DNA from: Candidatus Poribacteria bacterium | GTDB lineage: Bacteria > Poribacteria > WGA-4E > JAJDTR01 | Assembly: GCA_022827055.1 (NCBI GenBank) | Contig: JAJDTR010000129.1 | Span: 1 to 64,000 of the forward strand | DNA: 64,000 nt | Reading direction: 5' to 3' | In this document: in pieces, positions 9,138-16,751 of the stretch | Layout of the letters: each line of letters starts with the position of its first letter | How positions within the stretch are numbered: the stretch's first letter is position 1 | Translations under genes and position numbers: made by a program | Notes under the pieces: generated by a model | Database searches by the model: none | What the model saw: the letters and a program-made list of their open reading frames with translations, nothing else | What the model was told of the DNA's origin: nothing

Positions 9138-10526
9138 ATGTCCTCAATTCTGATTGTAGACGATGAACATGCACAGCGGACCATTTTGCGAAGCGTTTTG
9201 AGACGCGAGGGTTATGATATTGAAACTGTAAGTAATCGTTCCGATGCGCTCGAGAAAATGGGGAAAAAGATGTTTGATGCCGTGGTCAGTGACATGCGAA
9301 TGAAATCACAAATGGAGGGGCGCGAACTGCTCAGGGAGATAAGGCAACGTGATCCCGACCTTCCTGTGCTAATCATGACCGCTTACGCGGAAATAGGCGA
9401 CGCTGTGGACCTCATGGCACGGGAAGGCGCCTTTTACTACCTTGAAAAGCCGATTGACAACGATGTGCTCAAAAGAGAACTCAAACGTGCGATAGAGTTA
9501 AGGGGTGCACCGCCGGCTCGGGCTGAAGACGATGATCAAACGGTTCCCGACATAGAATTTGAGGCGATTGTCGGGCAGAGCCTACAGATGCAACAGTTGT
9601 TCAGGATTATGTGTCGGATTATCCATCGCGGCGTAAATCAAGTATTGATCACGGGAGAGACCGGAACGGGAAAAGAGGTTGTTGCAAAAGCAATTCACGA
9701 ACATGGACGGCGGCAGGACAAACCGTTTGTCCCAATAAACTGTAACGCCATACCCGAACTGCTTATAGAGAGTGAATTATTTGGGCACGAAAAGGGCTCT
9801 TTCACAGGCGCCGATCATCAGAAAATAGGACAGTTTGAGCTTGCAGACGGGGGTACGGTTTTCCTTGATGAAATTGGTGATGTTCCGCTGAACATGCAGA
9901 GCAAACTCCTTCGAGTTTTGCAGGAGCGCGAGGTTTCACGTGTAGGCGGCACCAAACCAATTAGCGTTGATGTTTGTGTGATTGCGGCAACAAACAAAGA
10001 CTTGAAGACTGCCTGCGACGCGGGCGAGTTCCGGGAAGATCTCTACTTTCGATTGAACGTCATTCCGCTTCATGTTCCTTTACTGAAGGATCGAAACGAC
10101 GATGTCCCCATCTTGGTCAATCATTTTCTGAATAAATTCAGTAAAGAGTATCTTGATGCTGAAGAGAAATCCGTGACTCCACGAGCGATGTCTGCTCTTC
10201 GGCGATACGATTGGCCGGGAAACGTTCGTCAACTGGAGAACTATTTACATAGAATATTTATACTTTCCGAAAACGAGGCAATCGATCTTGAAGATCTTCC
10301 TCCCGATATCTCGGATGACGCCCCACCGCCGACAGATTTCCAAGTTGAGATTCCGGAGCAGGGCGTGTCCCTTGAGGACATCATGAAGGAATATATACAG
10401 GTGGCACTTGCCAAGACGAATGGCAACCAAACCAAGGCAGCAGAACTCTTAGGGATCTCGCGACGCCGACTCCAGAATCGGATACAGAATTACGGCATCG
10501 ATAGCCAAAAGTTCAAGAACGGCTAA
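9138..10526 (+). CDS. NtrC-family sigma-54-dependent response regulator
   Basis: 462 residues in the standard three-domain order. Receiver domain 1-120 with acidic pocket Asp8/Asp9 and phospho-acceptor Asp52 in VVSDMRM. AAA+ domain about 145-375 with Walker A GETGTGKEVVAKAI, the sigma-54 contact loop GSFTGA (Ser in place of the usual Ala of GAFTGA, a common variant), Walker B GGTVFLDEIGD and the arginine-finger region. Fis-type helix-turn-helix at the end (GNQTKAAELLGISRRRLQNR). It activates RNA polymerase-sigma-54 at target enhancers. GGAG at 9128-9131 fits the ATG. Its cognate kinase is the gene upstream. I did not find a clear -24/-12 site next to it. Confidence 0.96.
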   Translation: MSSILIVDDEHAQRTILRSVLRREGYDIETVSNRSDALEKMGKKMFDAVVSDMRMKSQMEGRELLREIRQRDPDLPVLIMTAYAEIGDAVDLMAREGAFYYLEKPIDNDVLKRELKRAIELRGAPPARAEDDDQTVPDIEFEAIVGQSLQMQQLFRIMCRIIHRGVNQVLITGETGTGKEVVAKAIHEHGRRQDKPFVPINCNAIPELLIESELFGHEKGSFTGADHQKIGQFELADGGTVFLDEIGDVPLNMQSKLLRVLQEREVSRVGGTKPISVDVCVIAATNKDLKTACDAGEFREDLYFRLNVIPLHVPLLKDRNDDVPILVNHFLNKFSKEYLDAEEKSVTPRAMSALRRYDWPGNVRQLENYLHRIFILSENEAIDLEDLPPDISDDAPPPTDFQVEIPEQGVSLEDIMKEYIQVALAKTNGNQTKAAELLGISRRRLQNRIQNYGIDSQKFKNG

Positions 10527-10568
10527 AACTGCGCAATCGTTGATAATCATAGAATAGGGGGATTTTGG

Positions 10569-11774
10569 ATGAACGCACATCAACTAACGCGGTTGTTGTT
10601 TTTGATTGCGTTTACGGTGTTGATTGCGGGCGTTTCCGCATGCGATCAAGTTGTTCCGGTTTTTTCTAGAGGCGCTGTGTCGGAGACGGAAGGTGTAGCG
10701 GGCGTGATTTCTATCGGTGCTGTTTTATCGTTGACGGGACCACCAGCAGTTGCGTACGGACTACCCATGCAACGTGGGTTTAATTTGGCTCTAGATGAGA
10801 TTAATGAATCACAACTTGGCGCCGAAAGGATAAAACTCATCCCTATAGATGACGGTGGAAGCGTCGAGGGCGCGGTAAAAGCGTACCATGACCTGATTAA
10901 TAACCACGGCGTTCAAGTTATTTTGGGTCCCGGTTATTCAAACCAAGTGCAAGCGACTTTTCCCATTGCGCAACAAAATGAAGTTGTGGCTATAAGTTCC
11001 CTATCATCGGCTACCGGATTGGGGAGGATTGGCGATTTTTGCTTTCGCGCCGGTCTCACGAATGATGTACTGATTCCCAGTAGCGTCGAGGCGACTCACG
11101 CAAAACTAGGCTACCGGAACGTGGCAACGCTTCATGATGAAAGCGATTACTATTCAACAGATAGTAACAGGGTCGTACGGGAATCACTTTACGCAAATGG
11201 CGTAACGATTCTTGCCAGCGAAACCTTCCAAACCGACGATGCCGACTTCTCCGTGCAGCTGAATCGGATACTGGAGTTGAGTCCCGACGCTATTTTCATT
11301 TCTGCTTTGGCGCCGGATATTCCCAATATAATGATTCAGGGGCGTGACGTTGGAATACCGTATTCCGTGCCGTTTATCGTTCCGTACATGACCAAGGACG
11401 AAGTGGAGGCGGCGGGGGCTGCCGCCGAGGGTTCAATTTCGTTCACCAGCTGGATTGACACCGCAAACACGCCGGGGAATCAGGATTTTGTTCGGAATTA
11501 TCAGTCGCGGTACGGTTTTGAACCTGAGACGTGGGCGGCGCAAGCGTACGCGACCCTCTATATTTTGGTTGAGGCGATAATGGATGCTCAATCGACTGAT
11601 TCAACGCCAATTCGCGATGCCTTGACGAACATTACCGGTTTTGACACGGTCTTGGGGGAATTTTCATTTAACGAAAATGGTGATGCCGGATATTCGCCAA
11701 AGGTATTGGTTGTCCAAGAAGGAGAGCTTGTAGACCTTGGCGCCGGCTCATCCCATTCAAGCGATGGCATGTAG
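10569..11774 (+). CDS. Branched-chain-amino-acid-type ABC substrate-binding lipoprotein
   Basis: 401 residues, periplasmic binding protein fold of the LivJ/LivK (Peripla_BP_6) type. A lipoprotein signal peptide ends in GVSAC (Cys25). The mature part begins VISIGAVLSLTGPPAVAYGLPMQ and continues with VQVILGPGYSNQVQATFPIA and EVVAISSLSSATGL, typical of this family. No liv permease or ATPase genes follow, so it is an orphan receptor: it may feed a transporter elsewhere or present ligand to the adjacent sensor kinase. The 42-base gap after the regulator gene, with GGGGG at 10557-10561 ahead of the ATG, suggests co-transcription. The ligand cannot be read; the family also binds aromatic compounds, amides and urea. 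Confidence 0.9.
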   Translation: MNAHQLTRLLFLIAFTVLIAGVSACDQVVPVFSRGAVSETEGVAGVISIGAVLSLTGPPAVAYGLPMQRGFNLALDEINESQLGAERIKLIPIDDGGSVEGAVKAYHDLINNHGVQVILGPGYSNQVQATFPIAQQNEVVAISSLSSATGLGRIGDFCFRAGLTNDVLIPSSVEATHAKLGYRNVATLHDESDYYSTDSNRVVRESLYANGVTILASETFQTDDADFSVQLNRILELSPDAIFISALAPDIPNIMIQGRDVGIPYSVPFIVPYMTKDEVEAAGAAAEGSISFTSWIDTANTPGNQDFVRNYQSRYGFEPETWAAQAYATLYILVEAIMDAQSTDSTPIRDALTNITGFDTVLGEFSFNENGDAGYSPKVLVVQEGELVDLGAGSSHSSDGM

Positions 11775-12144
11775 CACAAAGCTGAAAGGCTTAAGCGTAA
11801 AGATTCTCTTGTTCAAATGTCGATACCAAATTGCCGATAACACTTCCTTCCTTATTTATGATTTCTGCGCCAAGAGAAATCGAATTAGGCGCTTACCCAA
11901 CTCTCTTCTATTCTTTCCATAGGCTTTGCACTTAACGTTAAGAGCCTGTTTTACAAAGTAAATGGCGAAGCCCGTTAAGGGCATTTGAGTGCCATTACCT
12001 GCCGCGCCGCTGGTGCTTTCAATGGCTGGTTCCCTCGACAGACTTTGGTTTGACAAAAAATCAATCTGATGTTATGTGCTGGCGCAAGGTGAGGAAAGTC
12101 GTGCGTGGGGGTGATATATGAGGATTGATTGGAATTCGGTGACT
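11775..12144. other. Convergent intergenic region, possible degenerate repeat
   Basis: A 370-base spacer between a plus-strand and a minus-strand gene. A small hairpin GCCC-gttaa-GGGC sits at 11970-11982. The stretch from about 11995 to 12040 (CGCCGCTGGTGCTTTCAATGG and flanks) loosely resembles the dispersed repeat seen at 2772 and 63122 and may be a decayed copy. There is no gene and no T-tract terminator that I can defend. Confidence 0.35.
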
Positions 12145-12588
12145 TCAATACCGCGGAAGGTCAGGATCAATTTCGCAAGCCCACCGGTCAATGCCACCAA
12201 CGAGACTTCTAACTCGTTTGAACCCCAGTTGTTGCAGAAGATAGGTTGCGTCCAAACTTCGCATTCCACGATGGCAGTAAACCACAATCTCAACATACGG
12301 ATTTAACTCACGAATACGTCTCGGTAGTTCTGCCAAAGGAATCCATAGCGCCCGTTCGAGATGTACTGTCCGGTATTCCCATTCATCTCGGACATCAAGC
12401 AGAACTAGTGTTTTCTTCTGATCTATCATGCGTTTCAGGGTACGGGGTTCGATGGAATTTTCCGCGGGATTGAAGGGGAGGATGGCTTCTTCAGTGCTGG
12501 GGACTGCGCGAGGTAGGCGTTTCTTGGATGGGAAATTGATATATGTGTCGAAAAATTCTCGAAAGACCTCTTTAATACCCTTCAGCAT
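12145..12588 (-). CDS. Rhodanese-like domain protein
   Basis: 147 residues. An N-terminal extension of about 45 residues precedes a single rhodanese domain (TLVLLDVRDEWEYRTVHLE through SLVGGIDRW). The active-site loop is CHRGMRS with catalytic Cys105, so it should be able to carry a persulfide: sulfurtransferase or sulfur-relay protein, cytoplasmic. The start is ATG 12588 with GGGAG upstream. It is preceded by a full-consensus promoter (12656-12685) and appears monocistronic. Confidence 0.9.
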   Translation of the reverse strand: MLKGIKEVFREFFDTYINFPSKKRLPRAVPSTEEAILPFNPAENSIEPRTLKRMIDQKKTLVLLDVRDEWEYRTVHLERALWIPLAELPRRIRELNPYVEIVVYCHRGMRSLDATYLLQQLGFKRVRSLVGGIDRWACEIDPDLPRY

Positions 12589-12655
12589 CCGTTGTTACTC
12601 CCTGATAAGAACGATGTTCTTGATTGCCTAAAAGGCTGCCATGCGTGAAGACCCA

Positions 12656-12685
12656 ATTATAATAGAAAATTTAAAAGAATGTCAA
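12656..12685 (-). promoter_or_regulatory. Consensus sigma-70 promoter for the rhodanese gene
   Basis: On the minus strand, TTGACA (12680-12685) and TATAAT (12656-12661) both match consensus exactly, with an 18-base AT-rich spacer. The rhodanese ATG lies 68 bases downstream. Confidence 0.8.
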
Positions 12686-12699
12686 GGGGCTGATTTCAG

Positions 12700-14802
12700 C
12701 TAGAATCTCACGCTTACTCCAACGGTTGGAAGGATTGGAAAGAACGGTTCTTCGCTCACATCACAGTCAAGCAAAACATCTGTGAGGTCATCACGCTCTT
12801 CGATGAAAACGTATTCGTGAACGTTAGATCTGTTATAAAGGTTTAGCACCTGTAGATACCATGAGAGTTGCCAGCTATTGTGCGGGCTTGTTTTTGTCAA
12901 TCGGAAGTCTAGGCTGTGAAATGCCGGCAAACGCTCCACATTATAATCTCCGAAGTTACGTTCGCAGACGGATTGACCGTCCAAGAGCGTAACAACTGAA
13001 TGTCTAAGATCTGTGGTTGGATTACCGGTATGAAATCGCCACACGGAATGCAGTTGCCATTCCGGCGAGAGGCGATAGTTGCCGTTAAGCGCGACGGTGT
13101 GCCTTTGGTCGAACTCGCGAAAATACTCCGTGCCAAATACCGATGGGAATACTGATGTCGAATCTTCCCTAGCTCTTGCTACTGAAAACGCGTATCCGAG
13201 ACTCCCGGTCAATCTATCCGATAATACTCCGTTCACGAATAGGTCAATGCCTTTCGCACTACCCGAATGCGCCGGAGCTACGATTCGAGTTTGCCTACCG
13301 TAGTCAGGAATGTGCCCAATCAGATTCGACAGATCTTTATAGTACGCTTCGGCGCGTACGAGGAATTTATTCGGCAAGACATAATCTCCTCCGATGATAT
13401 GGTGTATCGCCTGTTCTGCACGCCCAATGGCATCAACGCCATCCTCAACGGGAATAGTAATTAAGTCTGTTGGCTGATGGTAAAAACCCCAAGCGGTGCG
13501 CAAGACAAGATTCTCGATCGGCCTGTATGCCAAAGCAATTCGCGGGCTTAGTTCATGATTTTGGACGTTCGACTGACGGTAATTCTGAAATAGATAACGT
13601 GTGCCTATGTTGACTCCCAACTTTGGATGAAGTTGCCATTGCTCTTGCAGATATCCCTTCACCGAAGAACCGTGAGCGTCAACTTTCGCCCACGTTTTGC
13701 GTTTGAGATCGCACAGTGAACACCGACTACGGATGAACTGCGCGCTCGTCTGCCCGTATGTTGGCACGGAATAGTTGTAGTCCACAACGGACCAGCGCCA
13801 TTCAAGACCGGCGCGCAATGTGTGCGCACTGAGGAGTTGTGCGTTAATCTCCGCCTTTGCACCTAGGAAACCGAAATCTCGGATATCAATCCCATTAACA
13901 CCCTCTTGCCGGTTCCGGGTCGCTAGACCATTGAACAGAAAGAGATCGGACCATAAGTCTCGGCTGAATTGATGCCGCCACTTCGTCCACAACAATGCGT
14001 TCTGATACCGAGAGTTGAGGTCGTTTTCATCGTCCTCTTCATTGATGCGATTTTTGTCCCAAGCGTACAAACCATTTAGGGTTAATGTGTCTCGTGATGT
14101 CAGGTCGTAAGTAATTTTGCCGTATAAATCTGCGTATTGCGGTTTCAATTCCTCGTCGGCACCCATCAAAGCAAGGATAATGTCGACGTAACCGCGCCGT
14201 GCCGAGAGCAGCCAGGAGCCTTTTCGCGACAGCGGCCCTTCCAAGAGCGCGTGCGCGTTTATCAAATCAACACCAAGATTTGCGGTGAATTCCTCTCGAT
14301 TTCCCTCTTTTACATTGATGTCAAATACTCCTGACAGCTTATCACCGTATTCGGCGGGGAAGCCTCCCATTAATAGATCCGCACGGCGTACGAGTCCAAG
14401 ATCAATTATGGAAATCGCACCGCCATAATCCTGCAGGTGGTATGGGTCATATAACTCCATTCCGTCCAGTCTAACCAAGATTTCATCCTTTTCGCCTCCA
14501 CGTAGGTTAAAGCGAGCGCTGAACTCGTTGGACGTGACACCCGGAATAATATGTACCGCGCGCGCGATGTCGTTGTCAATTAGAGGAAGTGATTCGATGT
14601 CTCGCCTCGTGAGGGAAACGACTGACGGAGTTTCTCCGAGAATCGTAAATTTTCCAGGTGTAATAATAATCGGCGAGAGTTGGACAGGTTCTGTCGTCTC
14701 TTCGGCAGGAACGAGACCGTGCACGGCGAGGGAAGCGAGAAGAACAAGAATGGCGGCGCGAGAGTAAATGGAATTTTGCGACGGTGTCGATGGGGGAGCC
14801 AT
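12700..14802 (-). CDS. TonB-dependent outer-membrane receptor
   Basis: About 700 residues. A signal peptide (SRAAILVLLASLAVHG region) is followed by a TonB-box-like/plug start (QLSPIIITPGKF), the plug domain (SLPLIDNDIARAVHIIPGV, FNLRGGEKDEILVRLDGMEL, GGFPAEYGDKLSGVFDINVK) and a long beta-barrel ending in VGVSVRF with the C-terminal Phe used by the BAM machinery. It imports a scarce large substrate (siderophore, vitamin or glycan) using TonB energy; the substrate is unknown. The start is ATG 14802 because GGAG lies 6 bases upstream; a further ATG at 14826 falls almost on the promoter's -10 box and cannot be translated from that promoter. No tonB/exbBD nearby. Confidence 0.94.
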   Translation of the reverse strand: MAPPSTPSQNSIYSRAAILVLLASLAVHGLVPAEETTEPVQLSPIIITPGKFTILGETPSVVSLTRRDIESLPLIDNDIARAVHIIPGVTSNEFSARFNLRGGEKDEILVRLDGMELYDPYHLQDYGGAISIIDLGLVRRADLLMGGFPAEYGDKLSGVFDINVKEGNREEFTANLGVDLINAHALLEGPLSRKGSWLLSARRGYVDIILALMGADEELKPQYADLYGKITYDLTSRDTLTLNGLYAWDKNRINEEDDENDLNSRYQNALLWTKWRHQFSRDLWSDLFLFNGLATRNRQEGVNGIDIRDFGFLGAKAEINAQLLSAHTLRAGLEWRWSVVDYNYSVPTYGQTSAQFIRSRCSLCDLKRKTWAKVDAHGSSVKGYLQEQWQLHPKLGVNIGTRYLFQNYRQSNVQNHELSPRIALAYRPIENLVLRTAWGFYHQPTDLITIPVEDGVDAIGRAEQAIHHIIGGDYVLPNKFLVRAEAYYKDLSNLIGHIPDYGRQTRIVAPAHSGSAKGIDLFVNGVLSDRLTGSLGYAFSVARAREDSTSVFPSVFGTEYFREFDQRHTVALNGNYRLSPEWQLHSVWRFHTGNPTTDLRHSVVTLLDGQSVCERNFGDYNVERLPAFHSLDFRLTKTSPHNSWQLSWYLQVLNLYNRSNVHEYVFIEERDDLTDVLLDCDVSEEPFFPILPTVGVSVRF

Positions 14803-14831
14803 GTTGTTCTCCAGTGATTCAGTCATCGACG

Positions 14832-14860
14832 ATTATAGCACGCCCAATCTCTCTCGTCAA
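14832..14860 (-). promoter_or_regulatory. Sigma-70 promoter for the TonB receptor gene
   Basis: On the minus strand, TTGACG (14855-14860) and TATAAT (14832-14837) with the optimal 17-base spacer, 30 bases before the chosen ATG. This close promoter decides the start codon of the receptor gene. I see no obvious Fur-box palindrome overlapping it. Confidence 0.8.
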
Positions 14861-15470
14861 ACGGGAAGGGGGGTCCGGTTAGAGGAAACGCATCTAATTG
14901 CAGAGGAGATTTCATGGTGGTAGGCCGTACGATTACTGTTGGGTTTCACTCAAAATTTGGCGCATTCAAGCGAAATAGGCACTCGAAAACTGTTACAAGA
15001 TTAGCGATTACTAACGAATTTCCGTTCAACCCAACCTACGAGTCCCAAAATAGTGTCACAAACTTAGCCCGATCTTCTATTTTGTGATGCAGAAAATTTA
15101 GATGCGTTTCCCCTGGGACATGGGGACTGTATGAAGCTTAACGCCACCGATAGAACGGAAACCACGGCAGCACACGGGGAATCTCGCACGAGAGAGCGAT
15201 TAACTTCCAAAGAATAAACCCGGACGTTCAAGCGATTCTACGTCCACCGGGGCTCTGACCTAACCGAAGGCAGATTTTGCTGTCCCAATTGCCCTTTAAT
15301 CTTCTTAAGCTATGCGGGAGACGTGTGTTTCACGATGATAACTCTGCTCCATAATCTTTCTTGAAACAGCGGGGTAGATGTGTTCGGTGGAAGAGGAAAT
15401 ATCGCGGTTTGCTTGCGGTGCTCAGGCGATAGTCTCAGAATCCCCGTGGCTCACGGATTGACGTTTTGGC
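14861..15470. other. Intergenic region, no gene seen
   Basis: About 610 bases between divergent promoters. There is no recognisable gene, RNA or repeat. Frames here are broken by frequent stops. It may hold decayed sequence but I cannot identify a parent. Confidence 0.45.
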
Positions 15471-15499
15471 TTGACGATTCGCAAGGGGTTATGTAGAAT
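15471..15499 (+). promoter_or_regulatory. Sigma-70 promoter for the envelope cluster
   Basis: TTGACG (15471-15476) and TAGAAT (15494-15499) with a 17-base spacer, ending 24 bases before the ATG at 15524. An in-frame ATG at 15500 lies directly against the -10 box and would precede the transcription start, so the second ATG is the real start. Confidence 0.65.
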
Positions 15500-15523
15500 A
15501 TGACCAAAGATGTGGAGATAAAG

Positions 15524-15916
15524 ATGCTAACCTATTGCTCGCCCGTATGTCTCTTAATCTCTTTCTTGATGGTCCTTTCAGGTTGCGGAATATCCCCCGA
15601 AAAGGTCTCGGTGAATCAATACAATGACTTCGGGGTTCGATCCGCTGAATCCAAGCTCTGGAATGAGGCAATCTTTCGCTGGAAACAAGTTCTTAACATC
15701 GATCCACGAAATGCCAAGGCACATAATAACCTCGGTGTCGCCTTTGAGGCCTTGGGAAGGATTGATGAGGCGCTCGAATCTTATAAGCGTGCGACAGAGT
15801 TGGATTCAAACAGCAAGTATTATCGATTTAACTATCGGAAATGTCGCCTGCAGGTGGAACGCAACAAGAGAGATTCGGGTGTCGAGAGCGATGGAAAAGA
15901 GGAGCCAACCGAGTAG
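15524..15916 (+). CDS. TPR-repeat lipoprotein
   Basis: 130 residues. A lipoprotein signal peptide ends in LSGC (Cys21). The rest holds two TPR-like helical hairpins: SKLWNEAIFRWKQVLNIDPR then AKAHNNLGVAFEALGRIDEA and ALESYKRATELDSN, plus a charged tail. It is likely anchored in the inner leaflet of the outer membrane as a protein-protein adaptor. The start is ATG 15524 (GGAG 6 bases upstream). It is the first gene of a plus-strand run that continues with another lipoprotein and an outer-membrane peptidase-barrel, which suggests a joint envelope role. Confidence 0.85.
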   Translation: MLTYCSPVCLLISFLMVLSGCGISPEKVSVNQYNDFGVRSAESKLWNEAIFRWKQVLNIDPRNAKAHNNLGVAFEALGRIDEALESYKRATELDSNSKYYRFNYRKCRLQVERNKRDSGVESDGKEEPTE

Positions 15917-15985
15917 TGTTGTATCCTTTTCGACTTGGAGTCGTGCGTGCGTGTATAGGCTTCGTAATAACGACATGAGGGCAAA

Positions 15986-16693
15986 ATGGTTAGTCGTGCT
16001 GCCTTAATCTTAGCGCTCTTGCTGATCATGGGTGGCTGTGGAAGATCTATATCACGGGTAACCATTCCGATCCAAGTCGATTCTGAAATTGACACCGATC
16101 AGTTTTCAAACTTTGCAGTTTTGCCGTTTGTGAAGGACAGAACGAAAGATGAGTCGGACAACGTGGAATTAGGTGATGACATTGCGGCTACCATGCGGCG
16201 ACGGATTGGGAGACATAAAAACTACAACGTCGTAGGTAGTCAGGAAACAAGTCGACTCATGACGGGCGAAACCATTGATACCGAGTTCCTAGCCGATATG
16301 GATGAACTTACACGGTTAGGCGGTTATTTTGATGTAGATGGGCTAATCGCAGGCAGTTACAAATATTATACAGTCAACCAACCAAGAACTTATTACGGGG
16401 AACATTATTCCCCGACTCGAAGACAGTACGTAATGGCTCATCAGGATTATATACAGCGGATATACATATTGGCGTTGCGGGTGATAATTGTAGATGTCGA
16501 TTCGGAGAAAATTGTCTGGGATGAAAAGTATGAACGTACGGCAGTTGAAAATCATGCCTTAGGTTCTTTTCTTGTTTCACAGATTACACCGCGGGATACT
16601 ATATTGAAATCACTAACCAAGCAAGCCGTCACCGAATTCACGCGCCGGATTGCACCGCATTATGAGACGGAAGTAAGGTTTTTGGTCAAGTAA
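15986..16693 (+). CDS. CsgG/LpoB-like lipoprotein
   Basis: 235 residues with a short signal peptide and lipobox MGGC (Cys18). The body begins FSNFAVLPFVKDRTKDESD and continues DDIAATMRRRIGRHKNYNVV, the strand-helix pattern of the periplasmic domain shared by CsgG, LpoB and similar outer-membrane lipoproteins (a conserved 'AVLPF' strand followed by an amphipathic helix). A second half contains IIVDVDSEKIVWDEKYERTA, also seen in such proteins. The precise role is unknown; adaptor or secretion-channel accessory are possibilities. The start is ATG 15986 with GAGGG upstream. It lies 69 bases after the TPR lipoprotein and is probably co-transcribed. Confidence 0.72.
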   Translation: MVSRAALILALLLIMGGCGRSISRVTIPIQVDSEIDTDQFSNFAVLPFVKDRTKDESDNVELGDDIAATMRRRIGRHKNYNVVGSQETSRLMTGETIDTEFLADMDELTRLGGYFDVDGLIAGSYKYYTVNQPRTYYGEHYSPTRRQYVMAHQDYIQRIYILALRVIIVDVDSEKIVWDEKYERTAVENHALGSFLVSQITPRDTILKSLTKQAVTEFTRRIAPHYETEVRFLVK

Positions 16694-16751
16694 CCAACTC
16701 GAATCTGTTGAAAAGGTATAATTGGAACGACGTTTATACGGAGGCAGTACG

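Noticed and set aside
14861-15470. Decayed gene between the TonB receptor and TPR lipoprotein genes
   Set aside because: No frame on either strand gave a recognisable fragment.
16722-16751. TTG start extending the peptidase-barrel protein by ten residues
   Set aside because: GGAGG lies directly before ATG 16752, inside this extension.
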